From Pseudomonadota bacterium (GTDB taxonomy: Bacteria > Pseudomonadota > Gammaproteobacteria > Xanthomonadales > Rhodanobacteraceae): DNA of 64,000 bases. Shown here in pieces: positions 29,715 through 39,802 of this stretch. Position numbers and translations under genes: made by a program. The stretch is from assembly GCA_021795435.1 (NCBI GenBank), contig JAJYPJ010000005.1:21827-85826 (forward strand), in the 5' to 3' direction. Within the stretch, counting starts at the first letter, position 1; each line of letters begins with the position of its first letter. The notes beneath the pieces are model-generated. The model was not told the DNA's origin. It searched no databases and saw only the letters and a list, made by a program, of their open reading frames with translations.

Positions 29715-30185
29715 ATGCGGGTCCACCTGCTGTGCATCGGCGAGCGCATGCCGGACTGGGTCGCTCGCGGATTGGCCGAGTATCAGAAGCGCCTCGCCCC
29801 CTGGGTACCGTTGGTGCTGCATGAGATACGCGGGCCCCGGGGCGGATCGGACACGCCCGAGCAAGCGAAGGGGCGCGAAGCCGAGGCGCTGCTGGCCGCG
29901 CTGCCGCGCGAGGCGTGGGTCATCGCGCTCGACGGCCGGGGCGAGCCGTGGTCCAGCGAACGCCTGGCGGAGCGCCTGGCCGCATGGCGGATGGGCGGGC
30001 GCGACGTTTACCTGGTGGTCGGCGGTGCCAATGGTCTGCACGACAAGGTCCTGCAGCGCACGCAGGCGCGGTGGTCGCTGGGACCCCTGACGCTGCCGCA
30101 CATGCTGGTGCGCGTCATCGTGGCCGAACAATTGTATCGGGCGGCCAGCATGCTGGCCGGCCATCCCTACCATCGCGGTTCGTGA
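29715..30185 (+). CDS. rlmH: 23S rRNA (pseudouridine-1915-N3)-methyltransferase
   Basis: A 156-residue SPOUT-class methyltransferase that acts on pseudouridine 1915 of 23S rRNA. The family features are the start MRVHLLCIGERMPDWV, the SAM-binding knot segment DVYLVVGGANGLHD, and the C-terminal LTLPHMLVRVIVAEQLYRAASMLAGHPYHR. It ends the dapE-lptE-holA-nadD-rsfS-rlmH run. No terminator hairpin with a T-run follows in the 131 bp before the TonB receptor gene. Confidence 0.97.
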   Translation: MRVHLLCIGERMPDWVARGLAEYQKRLAPWVPLVLHEIRGPRGGSDTPEQAKGREAEALLAALPREAWVIALDGRGEPWSSERLAERLAAWRMGGRDVYLVVGGANGLHDKVLQRTQARWSLGPLTLPHMLVRVIVAEQLYRAASMLAGHPYHRGS

Positions 30186-30316
30186 GCGCCGTGGCGTCCC
30201 GCGGATTGCGCGCACACCGTATGACGGCTGCAAGACGTGCGAAAGCACCGGTGCGCTATCTTGTCGCGCGGAGCTGGCCATCCCGACGGCGCAGCGAACG
30301 GATTGGCTGAATATCC

Positions 30317-32464
30317 ATGAGCATTGACCAATGCGCTGCCGGGCAGCGCGTGTGGAGCCTGTTTGCGCTCGCCCTCGGGCTGGCGTGGCCGTCGTCCCAT
30401 GCCGCGGATGCGCGTGTGCATCCCCGCAAACGTGCACATGTCCAGCAGATGGCGGTCGTGACGGTCAGCGCCGCGCTCGACGAGGCGCGCGACGAACTCT
30501 CGCCCTCGACCGGCAGCAGTCTCTACGTTTTGGGTCCGCAGGCCATGAAGGCCCTGCCGTTGGGACACCTCACCGCGTTGAACCAGGTCCTCTTGCAGGC
30601 GCCGGGCGTCGTCCAGGATTCATTCGGGGGCATCCACATACGCGGCAACATGGCGGACGTGCAATACCGGATCAACGGCATCGTCATTCCCGAGAGCATC
30701 TCGGGCTTTGGACAGACGCTGGATACCCGGATCATCCGCAGCGTGAGCTTGCTGGATGGCGCACTGCCCGCGCAGTACGGGCTTCGCACGGCAGGCGTCG
30801 TCAGCATCGCGACGCGCTCCGGTGCGAACATGCCCGATGGAGGCACCCTCGGGCTCACCACGGGCACCGGTGGGCACATCCAGCCCTTCCTGGATGTGCA
30901 CGGCCACAAGGGTCGCTGGAGCTGGTTTGCCACGGGCAGCTATCTGCGGGACAACCGCGGCCTCTCCCCACCCACGGCCAGCCATGACCCCGTGCATGAT
31001 CGCCTCTGGCAGTCGCAGGGCTTCGGCGAGCTCGATTACATCCTCAACCGGCGCACGCGCATCGCCCTCATCGGCGGCGTCAGCCACCAGAATTTCCAGA
31101 TCCCGCCCAATCCCGGCCAGACGCCGCAATACACGCTGTCGGGCGTCAGTAACTTTCCATCCATCGCGACCAGGGAAAACCAGTCGGAGCAGACGCGCTT
31201 CGGCGCGCTGGCCTTGCAGGGCAAGCTGGCGCACACCGACTACCAGATCGCCGTGGGCCAGCGCTACAGCCAGGTCAACTATCTTCCCGACCCCGTGGGT
31301 GACCTGATCTACCTGGGCGTGGCCGCGACGGTGGCTCGAAGCAACCGGGCGGATACGCTCCAGGCTGACTTCTCGACGCCTTGGGGGCGTCACAACATCC
31401 TCAGGTACGGCTTCTACGACGAATGGGCCCGCGGCTCGCAGAGCACGCGCGCGGCCGTCTTTCCCGCTGACTCCGCCGGCAACCAGACAAGCGATGTCCC
31501 CTTCGCGTTGCTCGAGAGCAGCCGCCTGATTGCACGGACGCAATCGGCGTATGTGCAGGACCAGTGGAACGCGACCGATCGACTAACCGTCAACGGCGGG
31601 CTCCGCTACGACCACACCGGCGGCTTCGTCAACGCCAGCCAGCTGAGTCCGCGGCTGGGCATGGTCTATCAATGGGGCAGTCAGTGGACGCTGCATGCCG
31701 GTTATGCCCGGTATTTCACGCCCCCGGATTCCGAACAAATCACGCAGACCGACATCGCCCTGTTCAACAACACGACCAACGCATTGCCGGGCAACAGCAA
31801 TACCCAGGTCGCCGCCAGCCGCGAGAACTACTATGACGCGGGCGTGCAGTGGATATCGCCCGGCAACACGCTGACGCTGGGCTTGGACGCCTATTACAGC
31901 CAGAGCCGCAATACCCTGGACGTGGGCCAGTTCGGCACGGCGCTGATCTTCGCCGACTTCAATTATCGCTATGGGCGCAACAAGGGTGTCGAGTTCACGG
32001 CCAATTGGCATGAAGGCCCCCTGCACGCGTATTTCAACCTGGCCAACAACCTGGCGCGCGCCAAGGCAATCGCGAGCGGGCAGTACAACTGGTCGCCGGC
32101 GGAGATCAATTACATCGCGAGCCACTGGATCCTGCTTGACCATGCGCCGCGGCTCACGTCATCCGGCGGACTGGACGCCCGTTTGTCCGGTGGCTGGAGG
32201 GCGAGCGCCGATTACCTCTTCGGCTCGGGCCTGCGATCCGGCTTTGCCAACACGCAACGCATGCCCGCCTACATGCAGTGGAATTTCGCGCTGGCCCGTG
32301 CGTTCGACGTTCCGGCCATCGGCCGTGTGCGCGCGCGCGTCGCGATCATCAATGCGTTTGACCGGCCGATCGAGTTGCGGGATGGCACCGGTCTCGGCGT
32401 GGGCATTGCGCCGCAGTATGCAACGCGGCGCGAACTGTATCTGACGCTCTCGACGAACTTCTGA
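30317..32464 (+). CDS. TonB-dependent outer-membrane receptor
   Basis: A 715-residue outer-membrane gated channel. A signal peptide covers roughly residues 1-29 (cut near SHAADA). A TonB-box-like stretch AVVTVSA lies at about residue 46. The plug domain follows (ALNQVLLQAPGVVQDSFGGIHIRGNMADVQYRINGIVIPES), then a beta-barrel with many alternating strands ending in a C-terminal aromatic (STNF). The ligand is not identifiable. The following gene encodes a secreted beta-propeller, a pairing reminiscent of E. coli YncD/YncE. The ribosome site is weak. No cobalamin or iron-box motif was recognised upstream. Confidence 0.88.
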   Translation: MSIDQCAAGQRVWSLFALALGLAWPSSHAADARVHPRKRAHVQQMAVVTVSAALDEARDELSPSTGSSLYVLGPQAMKALPLGHLTALNQVLLQAPGVVQDSFGGIHIRGNMADVQYRINGIVIPESISGFGQTLDTRIIRSVSLLDGALPAQYGLRTAGVVSIATRSGANMPDGGTLGLTTGTGGHIQPFLDVHGHKGRWSWFATGSYLRDNRGLSPPTASHDPVHDRLWQSQGFGELDYILNRRTRIALIGGVSHQNFQIPPNPGQTPQYTLSGVSNFPSIATRENQSEQTRFGALALQGKLAHTDYQIAVGQRYSQVNYLPDPVGDLIYLGVAATVARSNRADTLQADFSTPWGRHNILRYGFYDEWARGSQSTRAAVFPADSAGNQTSDVPFALLESSRLIARTQSAYVQDQWNATDRLTVNGGLRYDHTGGFVNASQLSPRLGMVYQWGSQWTLHAGYARYFTPPDSEQITQTDIALFNNTTNALPGNSNTQVAASRENYYDAGVQWISPGNTLTLGLDAYYSQSRNTLDVGQFGTALIFADFNYRYGRNKGVEFTANWHEGPLHAYFNLANNLARAKAIASGQYNWSPAEINYIASHWILLDHAPRLTSSGGLDARLSGGWRASADYLFGSGLRSGFANTQRMPAYMQWNFALARAFDVPAIGRVRARVAIINAFDRPIELRDGTGLGVGIAPQYATRRELYLTLSTNF

Positions 32465-32492
32465 GCGTCCACGCCGCGCCGGCGAAAAATCG

Positions 32493-32517
32493 GGCCTGCG
32501 CCGGGTCCGCGCAGGCC
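32493..32517 (+). terminator. Hairpin after the TonB-receptor gene
   Basis: A perfect 9-bp inverted repeat (GGCCTGCGC and GCGCAGGCC, seven-base loop) lies 29 bp after the receptor stop codon. There is no T-run, so it may pause or partly terminate transcription before the propeller gene. Confidence 0.4.
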
Positions 32518-32647
32518 GAAGCGCGGCTTGCGCAGGCTGCGGGACGTTCGTCGGCAACCTGCATCTCCCCAGGAGTGTCCAGGTCCCGGCACGCGGGCAG
32601 CTACGATAGGGGCCATCCCCTGGGCCGCATGAGTTGAGGAGTCCGCG

Positions 32648-33763
32648 ATGCAAAAAAACAGTGGTGTTCATCGATCCATCGTCCGCGCGGCGGGTCGCCG
32701 TTGCCGCATCGTGGCGGGAATGGCCTGCTTCCTGTTCGCGCTGCACGCCGCGTCGGCGATGGCGCAGCCGGCCTTGTCGAATGCGGCGCCGCGGGTGCTG
32801 CGGATCTCCGGCGGTGCTGGAGGCCTGGGATTCGATGACCTGGGCTATAGCCGCGCGCTGGGCCGGATACTGGTTCCCGCTGCGGGGAGTGGCAACCTCG
32901 TGCTCATCAATCCCGCAGATGATCGCATGAGGGTCCTTCGGCGCATCGTACCGCCGGCACGCGGGACCGTGGGCTCGCACGATGCCGGAACCACCTCGGC
33001 CAGTTTTGGAGGAGGGCTGCTGTTTGCCAGTGACCATCCGCAGCAACAATTGCTTGCGGTCAGCCCGCGGACCGGGGCGGTGGTGGCGCGCATCGATCTC
33101 GCTTCGCAACCGGATTACGTGCGTTGGGTTGGCCCGCTGCGGCAGGTCTGGGTCACCGAGCCGCATGCGCGACAGATCGAGCGGTTCGCGGTGACTGGCG
33201 GCCCCGTGCCGTCCTTCCGACGGGTCGGCGTCGTCGCCGTGCCGCACGGTCCCGAATCACTGGTCATCGATCGCGCCAATGGCATGGCGTATGCCAACCA
33301 CTGGCAGGGCGAGACCGTCGAGATCCCGTTGCGTGACCCCCACGTCGCACGGGTCATGCCCAACTCGTGCAAGGGGAGCCGCGGCCTTGCGCTGGACCCT
33401 GCCGACCAGACGCTTTTCGTCGGATGCGCTGAAGGGAAGGTCGTGGCGCTGGACCTTGTCCACCGCGGAGCCATCATTTCCAGTGCGCCGGTGGGCAAGG
33501 GCGTGGACATCATCGCCTGGAACCCTGCGCTCCGGCACGTGTATGCGCCGGGCAGCAGGGCGGCCACGCTGTCGGTGCTCGGCTACAACGGTGCGCAGCT
33601 GCAATTGCTTCGGACGCTACCTGCGGCGATCGGCAGTCATTGCGTCGCGACGGACGGCCACGCCAAGGTCTATGTTTGCGATCCGAGGGCGGGGACCATC
33701 CTCGTTTATCGCGACCCCCCTGGGGCGCTGCCGCGGCAGCGCATGGATCGACCTCAGGCCTGA
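32648..33763 (+). CDS. Secreted YVTN/YncE-like beta-propeller protein
   Basis: A 371-residue exported protein with a signal peptide (hydrophobic MACFLFALHAASA, cut near SAMA-Q at about residue 39). It then has repeated blade-like units, for example LGRILVPAAGSGNLVLINPADD, ANGMAYANHWQGETVEIPL, DPADQTLFVGCAEGKVVALDL and PALRHVYAPGSRAATLSVL, typical of seven-bladed YncE/YVTN propellers. ATG 32648 has GAGGAG 6 nt upstream. It follows the TonB receptor by 183 bp on the same strand, so a shared uptake or sensing function is plausible. The 3' end overlaps the convergent hydratase gene by 10 bp. Confidence 0.8.
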   Translation: MQKNSGVHRSIVRAAGRRCRIVAGMACFLFALHAASAMAQPALSNAAPRVLRISGGAGGLGFDDLGYSRALGRILVPAAGSGNLVLINPADDRMRVLRRIVPPARGTVGSHDAGTTSASFGGGLLFASDHPQQQLLAVSPRTGAVVARIDLASQPDYVRWVGPLRQVWVTEPHARQIERFAVTGGPVPSFRRVGVVAVPHGPESLVIDRANGMAYANHWQGETVEIPLRDPHVARVMPNSCKGSRGLALDPADQTLFVGCAEGKVVALDLVHRGAIISSAPVGKGVDIIAWNPALRHVYAPGSRAATLSVLGYNGAQLQLLRTLPAAIGSHCVATDGHAKVYVCDPRAGTILVYRDPPGALPRQRMDRPQA

Positions 33764-35808
33764 CCCCGCAACGCTGGGTTGTCCCAGCCGGGACGGGGTG
33801 CAAAGCGAGGGCCATGGCGGGCCGCCATGGCCTCCAGCTGCGCACGCAGTCCGTCGGCACCGACGCTGCGGATGTAGCCGACGGGCCCGCCCCGGAAGGG
33901 TGCGAAGCCGGTGCCCATGATCACGCCGGCATCCAGCAGGTCGGCGTCATCGACCACACTGTCGGCCAGGCAAGCGACCGCTTCGTTGAGCATCGGGCCG
34001 ATCAGGCGGAACTCGAGGTCTTCCGGCGCCTGGTAGCCTTTGGGCACTTCCGGTTTCACCGGTTTGCCACCCTGCCAGCGATAGAAGCCTTCCCCGCTCT
34101 TCTTGCCGCGCTTGCCTGATTCCAGCAGACGCTCGACGCCCGGCGGCAGGTCCAGGCCCAGGAAAGGCGCCAGTTCCTGGCCAACGGAAGCCGCGACATC
34201 CAGGCCGACGGTGTCGGCCAGCTCGATCGGCCCCATCGGCATGCCGAAAGCGCGGGCGGTCCGGTCGAGGATCGCACCCGGAATGCCTTCGCCCAATGCG
34301 CGGATCGCTTCCAGCATGTACGGCATCAGGATGCGGTTGACCAGGAATCCGGGACTGCCCTTGACGGGAATCGGCAACTTGTCGATGGCGCGGCAAAAGG
34401 CCAGCGCGCGCTGTTCGGAAGCGGGTGCAAGGCGCGCGTGCCGAACGACTTCCACCAGCGGCATCTGCGCGACGGGGTTGAAGAAATGCAGTCCGACAAA
34501 GCGTTCGGGCGAGGCGAGGCCCCGCGCCAGTTCGTTCAGCGGAATGCTGGAGGTGTTCGTGGCCAGCAGGGCCTCCGCGCGCAGGTTCGGCTGCACGGCG
34601 GCATAGAGCGTCTTCTTGGCTTCGGGATTTTCGTAAATGGCCTCGAGGACCAGGTCCGCGGAGGCAGTGTGCACGCCTTCGACATCGGCCTGGAGGCGCG
34701 CGATGGCCGGGGCCATGCGTTCCGGTGTCTTCAGCCGCCTTTCGAACAGGACCCTGGCGCGCGCGATCGCCGCCTCAACCAGGGGCAGTTCCCGGTCCTG
34801 CAGGCTGACGCTGAAGCCGCGGTAGGCGCACCAGGCAGCGATGTCACCGCCCATGACGCCCGCACCAATCACGTGCACGTGGGCGATGCCATGCGCCGTG
34901 TCACCGCCTTGTGCCTTCAGGCGTTCCTGGAGGAAGAACACGCGCACCAGGTTGCGCGCCGTGGGCGTGGCGGCGAGGCAGACCACCGAATCGGCTTCCA
35001 GGGCGAGTCGCTGCAGGACGTCGTTGCCGCCGCGACGCCACACCTCGATCAGGGCAAAAGGCGCGGGGTAATGGGACTGGCGCACCTTCGCCGCGGTCTT
35101 CTTGCGCAGCATGGGCGCCAGCAGCTGTCTTGCCGGCCAGCTGTTGCTGGCCCAGGCGCGCAGGCGTTGCACCACGGGGCGCGGCACCGGATGGCGCGCC
35201 ATCGCCGTCGCAGCCTGCAATAGGGCGCTCTCGTCGGTCACCTGGTCGACCAGTCCGATGGCGAGGGCGGGCCCGGAAGCCAGCGACTTGCCCGTGAGCA
35301 TGAGTGGCAGGGCCTGCAGCGCGCCGACCAGCCGCGGTAGCCGCGCGGTGCCACCCCATCCGGGGTGGATCCCCAGCATCACCTCGGGAAGGCCGATCCG
35401 GGTGCGCGGATCATTGCTGGCCACGCGGTGGCTGCACGCCAGCGCAAGCTCGGTGCCGCCGCCCATGCAATGGCCATGGATGGCGGCTACGCTGGGGCAC
35501 GGGAGTCCGGCAAGCTTCTGGTACACGCGCTGGCCGAACGTGATGGTCGCGCGGACGGCACCATCGCGCTCGTATCCGGCAAATTCGTGGATGTCGGCGC
35601 CGGCGATGAATCCGGCAGCCTTGCCGGAGCAGATCACGACGCCTCGCGGACGCTCCATGGAGAGGCGATCCAGCAGTTGGTCGAGTTCCTCGAGTACTGC
35701 ACGCGCCATGGCATTGACGCTGCGGTCGGCCCGGTCGAGCGTCAAGGTGACGATGGCATCGGCATCGATCCCGGTGCGCCAATGGCGCAAGCGCAAGCCT
35801 TCGAACAT
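33754..35808 (-). CDS. Bifunctional 3-hydroxyacyl-CoA dehydrogenase/enoyl-CoA hydratase, FadJ/FadB-like
   Basis: A 684-residue fatty-acid beta-oxidation protein. The N-terminal crotonase domain (about residues 1-190) has the oxyanion segment GFIAGADIHEF and CMGGGTELALACSHRVAS with both catalytic glutamates (in GGTELA and GLPEVMLG). The dehydrogenase domain follows with VHVIGAGVMGGDIAAW (NAD site near residue 310) and LLATNTSSIPL, GLHFFNPVAQMPLVEVV. Two C-terminal 3HCDH repeats complete it. It is shorter than E. coli FadJ (714) or FadB (729). No thiolase partner is adjacent. Divergent from icmF. Which of fadJ or fadB it represents is unclear. Confidence 0.9.
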   Translation of the reverse strand: MFEGLRLRHWRTGIDADAIVTLTLDRADRSVNAMARAVLEELDQLLDRLSMERPRGVVICSGKAAGFIAGADIHEFAGYERDGAVRATITFGQRVYQKLAGLPCPSVAAIHGHCMGGGTELALACSHRVASNDPRTRIGLPEVMLGIHPGWGGTARLPRLVGALQALPLMLTGKSLASGPALAIGLVDQVTDESALLQAATAMARHPVPRPVVQRLRAWASNSWPARQLLAPMLRKKTAAKVRQSHYPAPFALIEVWRRGGNDVLQRLALEADSVVCLAATPTARNLVRVFFLQERLKAQGGDTAHGIAHVHVIGAGVMGGDIAAWCAYRGFSVSLQDRELPLVEAAIARARVLFERRLKTPERMAPAIARLQADVEGVHTASADLVLEAIYENPEAKKTLYAAVQPNLRAEALLATNTSSIPLNELARGLASPERFVGLHFFNPVAQMPLVEVVRHARLAPASEQRALAFCRAIDKLPIPVKGSPGFLVNRILMPYMLEAIRALGEGIPGAILDRTARAFGMPMGPIELADTVGLDVAASVGQELAPFLGLDLPPGVERLLESGKRGKKSGEGFYRWQGGKPVKPEVPKGYQAPEDLEFRLIGPMLNEAVACLADSVVDDADLLDAGVIMGTGFAPFRGGPVGYIRSVGADGLRAQLEAMAARHGPRFAPRPGWDNPALRGQA

Positions 35809-36032
35809 CGCGTGCCCCGGCGTGGAATCATCCGATGATCGGATGACCGTTGGCGATGGTCAATGTCCGTGGCGATGCCCGGTTCGCTGCGCTTCACAAC
35901 CACGGAGCGATCCCTGGCCAACGCCGCCGATCCCGGCGCGATGCCTTATCCCGATGGGGCCCGGGGAGCCGATCCCCGTGCATTAGCGGCACGGGGCATG
36001 CGGCGCGGCGCGGGTATGCCGAGCCATCGGCG

Positions 36033-36038
36033 TAAAAT
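36033..36038 (+). promoter_or_regulatory. Candidate -10 element for icmF
   Basis: TAAAAT at 36033-36038 matches the sigma70 -10 consensus at five of six positions and lies 27 bp before the icmF start codon. No convincing -35 box is visible at normal spacing, so the promoter may be activator dependent. The rest of the 257 bp gap between the divergent genes shows no other clear signal. Confidence 0.4.
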
Positions 36039-36065
36039 GGCGCCATTGCCACGCGGATCCCGATC

Positions 36066-39000
36066 ATGAGCACCCCAGCACAGCAAGTGCCCATCGCCCG
36101 AGCGGAGCCCGATCCGGCACCGCTGCGCTTTGTCACGGCGGCCAGCTTGTTCGATGGGCATGATGCGGCCATCAACATCATGCGCCGGCTGATCCAGGCG
36201 CAGGGCGCCGAGGTGATCCACCTCGGTCACAATCGCAGCGTCGAGGACGTGGTGCGCGCTGCGCTGCAGGAAGATGCCGACGCCATCGCCATCAGCAGTT
36301 ATCAGGGCGGGCACGTCGAGTACTTTCGATACATGGTGGACATGCTTCGCGAGCGCGGAGCAGGCCATATTCGCGTCTTCGGCGGCGGTGGCGGGACGAT
36401 CACGCCGGATGAAATAGCCGACCTCCAGGCCTACGGCGTCGAGCGCATCTACCATCCGAACGACGGCATGCACATGGGCCTCGTGGCCATGATCGAGGAC
36501 GTCGTGCGGCGTGCCGGCGAAGGTCGGCGATTGCGTCGACAGGCGGCGATGCCTCGCGAGGTCGGTGCGCGGAGTTTCGACTCGGCCCGGCTGGTGGATC
36601 TCCATGATGAGCTCCGCATCGGCGAGATCCTGAGTGGCATCGAGAACGGCGCGCTCGCCGATGGGGACCTGGCGCGACTCCACCGCCTGTGGAGCGTTGG
36701 CAGGCGTGCGCCGGTCCTGGGCCTGACGGGCACGGGAGGCGCTGGAAAATCCAGCGTGGTCGACGAATTGCTGTTGCGCTTCCTGCATGCCTTCCCGGAA
36801 ATGCGGATCGCGGTTCTGGCCGTGGATCCCACGCGCCGGCGCAGCGGCGGTGCCTTGTTGGGGGACCGCATCCGCATGAATGCACTGCGGAGTTCGCGCG
36901 TGTACATGCGATCCATGGCGACGCGTCGCCAGCATGCCGCCACGAATGCATTGCTCCGCGAGTGCCTGGCTTTCCTGCGGGCGCAGGACTTCGATCTGGT
37001 GATCCTCGAGACCGCCGGCATCGGGCAGAGCGATTCCGAGGTCGTCGACCTCGTCGATTTCCCCGTCTACGTCATGACCAGCGACTATGGGGCGGCCAGC
37101 CAGTTGGAGAAGATCGACATGCTCGATTTCGCCGAATTGGTCGTGCTCAACAAGTTCGATCGTCGTGGCGCGGAGGACGCGCTGCGGGACGTCCGCAAGC
37201 AGTGGCGGCGAAACCGCGTGCAGTTCCAGTTGCCGGACGAGTCGGTGCCGGTCTACCCGACCATCGCCAGCCAGTTCAACGATCCCGGGATCACCTGGAT
37301 GTTCACCGAACTGTGCCGGCTGCTGCGCGCCAAGGTGCCTGATCTCGTGAGCCTGGACGGACAGTCCGAGGCGAGGGCAGGGATGCGCTGCAGCTTCACG
37401 CCTGATCTTGACGTGGCATTGAAGGAGCCGCGTGCGACCGTGCTGATCCCCGGCAACCGATCGCGCTATCTGGCCGAGATTGCCGAGCAGGGGCGTGGCA
37501 TCCATGCGCGAATCGAGCGGGAGGCCGGGGCGGCGCGCCGCGCGCAGCGCTTCCACGAGGTCCTGCGCGACCTGGGCGACGAGGGCCTGCCGCTGCCGCT
37601 GGAAGGCTATCCGCCCTCGGCCTTGGTCGACGGGGTGCACGCGCCGCTGCGCCGGCACTACAACGAGGCGCTCAGGCAGCTGTCCACCGAGGCCCTTAAC
37701 CTGTTGCGGGAATGGCCTGCACGCAAGGAGGCCGTCACCGCGGCGTACAACGAATATCAAGTGCGCGGCAAAACGATCCGCGTCGAGAATTACCATGAGT
37801 CGCTCAGCCACCAGAAGGTGCCGAAGATCGCGCCGCCCCAGTACCACGATTGGGGCGACCTGCTGAGCTTCTTGATGCGCGAGAACCTGCCTGGCGCCTA
37901 TCCGTACACGGGCGGCGTGTATCCGTATCGTCGCAGCGGCGAGGATCCCACCCGCATGTTCGCGGGCGAGGGGACGCCGGAGCGGACCAACCGGCGCTTC
38001 CACTACCTGAGCCTGGGGCAGCCGGCGGCCCGCCTGTCCACTGCATTCGACAGCGTCACGCTGTATGGCGAGGATCCGGCGCCGCGCCCCGACATCTACG
38101 GCAAGATCGGGAATTCCGGCGTCTCCATCGCCACGCTGGACGACATGAAGAAGCTCTATTCCGGCTTCGACCTCTGCGATCCGAAGACCTCGGTGTCGAT
38201 GACGATCAATGGCCCCGCGCCCATGGTCCTCGCGATGTTCATGAATACGGCCATCGACCAGCAGGTCGAGAAGCATCTCCGCAGCGAGGCCGCGCGATGG
38301 CATGCCGCGGAACAGAAGATCGCCGCCCTGTACGAGGGGCGTCCCCGGCCCCAGTATCACGGATCCCTGCCCGACGGGAACGATGGGCTCGGGCTCGGAT
38401 TGCTCGGCGTCAGTGGCGATGAACTGGTCGAGCCCGGGGTCTACGAGCGCATCAAGGCTGAAACGCTCAAATCAGTGCGTGGCACCGTGCAGGCCGACAT
38501 CCTCAAGGAGGACCAGGCGCAGAACACCTGCATCTTCAGCACTGAATTCGCGCTGCGCATGATGGGTGACATCCAGCAGTACTTCGTCGACCACGGCGTG
38601 CGCAATTTCTACTCGGTGAGCATTTCCGGCTACCACATCGCCGAAGCAGGGGCCAATCCGATCAGCCAGTTGGCCTTCACGCTGTCCAACGGGTTCACCA
38701 TCGTCGAGTATTACCTGGCGCGCGGCATGCAGATCGACGATTTCGCGCCGAACCTGTCGTTCTTCTTCAGCAATGGCATGGATCCGGAGTACACGGTCAT
38801 TGGCCGGGTTGCGCGTCGTATCTGGGCTCGGGCGATGCGCGAGCGCTATGGTGCGAACGAGCGCAGCCAGATGCTGAAGTACCACATCCAGACCAGCGGT
38901 CGTTCGCTGCATGCGCAGGAAATCCAGTTCAACGACATCCGGACGACGCTGCAGGCCTTGTACGCCCTCTTCGACAACTGCAACAGCCTGCACACCAACG

Positions 39001-39581
39001 CTTACGACGAGGCGATCACCACGCCCACCGAGGAAAGCGTGCGGCGTGCCGTGGCGATCCAGCTCATCATCAATCGCGAGCTGGGGCTGAATTTCAACGA
39101 GAACCCCTGGCAAGGCAGCTTCGTGGTCGAGACGCTCACGGACCTTGTGGAAGAGGCGGTGTACAAGGAATTCGAGGCGATCAGCGAGCGCGGCGGGGTG
39201 CTGGGCGCCATGGACACCATGTACCAGCGCGGCAAGATCCAGGAGGAGTCCATGCATTACGAGCAGAAGAAGCACGACGGGTCATTGCCGTTGATCGGAG
39301 TAAATACCTACCTGCCCAAGGACCATGCCGGCGACATCACGACCCGGATCGAGCTGATCCGGTCGACCGAGGAAGAAAAGCGCCAGCAGATCGCGAACGT
39401 GCGGGCCTATGGCGAGGCGCGCAATCGGCTTGGGCAGGACAGCCTGCGCCGCCTTCAGGCCACCGCGCGGGATCGCCGCAATGTCTTCGCGCAATTGATG
39501 GAATCCGTCAAGTTCAATTCGCTTGGCCAGATCAGCCATGCGCTGTATGACGTCGGTGGCGAGTATCGACGCAACATGTAG
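36066..39581 (+). CDS. icmF: Fused isobutyryl-CoA mutase/G-protein chaperone IcmF
   Basis: A 1171-residue adenosylcobalamin-dependent mutase that interconverts isobutyryl-CoA and n-butyryl-CoA (some members also act on pivalyl- or isovaleryl-CoA). The N-terminal B12 domain has [11 protein letters not shown] with the axial His32, and later FGGGGGTI. A MeaB-like GTPase domain follows, with GTGGAGKS at residues 222-229 and [13 protein letters not shown]. The large mutase domain occupies the rest, with [28 protein letters not shown]-like [14 protein letters not shown] and [24 protein letters not shown]. The insertion of the G-protein between B12 and catalytic domains is the IcmF signature. Probably used in branched-chain or fatty-acid metabolism with the divergent beta-oxidation gene. 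Confidence 0.94.
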   Translation: MSTPAQQVPIARAEPDPAPLRFVTAASLFDGHDAAINIMRRLIQAQGAEVIHLGHNRSVEDVVRAALQEDADAIAISSYQGGHVEYFRYMVDMLRERGAGHIRVFGGGGGTITPDEIADLQAYGVERIYHPNDGMHMGLVAMIEDVVRRAGEGRRLRRQAAMPREVGARSFDSARLVDLHDELRIGEILSGIENGALADGDLARLHRLWSVGRRAPVLGLTGTGGAGKSSVVDELLLRFLHAFPEMRIAVLAVDPTRRRSGGALLGDRIRMNALRSSRVYMRSMATRRQHAATNALLRECLAFLRAQDFDLVILETAGIGQSDSEVVDLVDFPVYVMTSDYGAASQLEKIDMLDFAELVVLNKFDRRGAEDALRDVRKQWRRNRVQFQLPDESVPVYPTIASQFNDPGITWMFTELCRLLRAKVPDLVSLDGQSEARAGMRCSFTPDLDVALKEPRATVLIPGNRSRYLAEIAEQGRGIHARIEREAGAARRAQRFHEVLRDLGDEGLPLPLEGYPPSALVDGVHAPLRRHYNEALRQLSTEALNLLREWPARKEAVTAAYNEYQVRGKTIRVENYHESLSHQKVPKIAPPQYHDWGDLLSFLMRENLPGAYPYTGGVYPYRRSGEDPTRMFAGEGTPERTNRRFHYLSLGQPAARLSTAFDSVTLYGEDPAPRPDIYGKIGNSGVSIATLDDMKKLYSGFDLCDPKTSVSMTINGPAPMVLAMFMNTAIDQQVEKHLRSEAARWHAAEQKIAALYEGRPRPQYHGSLPDGNDGLGLGLLGVSGDELVEPGVYERIKAETLKSVRGTVQADILKEDQAQNTCIFSTEFALRMMGDIQQYFVDHGVRNFYSVSISGYHIAEAGANPISQLAFTLSNGFTIVEYYLARGMQIDDFAPNLSFFFSNGMDPEYTVIGRVARRIWARAMRERYGANERSQMLKYHIQTSGRSLHAQEIQFNDIRTTLQALYALFDNCNSLHTNAYDEAITTPTEESVRRAVAIQLIINRELGLNFNENPWQGSFVVETLTDLVEEAVYKEFEAISERGGVLGAMDTMYQRGKIQEESMHYEQKKHDGSLPLIGVNTYLPKDHAGDITTRIELIRSTEEEKRQQIANVRAYGEARNRLGQDSLRRLQATARDRRNVFAQLMESVKFNSLGQISHALYDVGGEYRRNM

Positions 39582-39655
39582 CGGAGCGAAGGCTTTCCGT
39601 CGGAATCGACGGAGGCCCTCATCCCGTGGGGCTGCGGGGCGCAGTGGCCAGGGAT

Positions 39656-39690
39656 CGCCCGGTCGAATCGCCAGGGGTCGCGACCGGGCG
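39656..39690. terminator. Bidirectional hairpin between icmF and the DsbA-like gene
   Basis: A perfect 10-bp inverted repeat (CGCCCGGTCG and CGACCGGGCG) with a 15-base loop lies between two convergent genes. No T-run follows on either side, so termination is inferred from position and stem strength. Confidence 0.45.
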
Positions 39691-39802
39691 GTCCGTCAGG
39701 GCATCCATCGAGCGCCCTTCTCGCTGAAATTGACCGGCCGGGTGGCTTCGCCGGTGGTGCCACTTGCGCGATGCGGGCGCATTCCGGCGCGGTCGGCCGG
39801 CC

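Noticed and set aside
35809..36065. Cobalamin riboswitch before the B12-dependent icmF
   Set aside because: The conserved B12-box sequence is absent and no suitable structure is seen.
35946..38360. 804-codon open frame on the minus strand
   Set aside because: Antisense shadow of icmF caused by high GC; no signal, domain or ribosome site.
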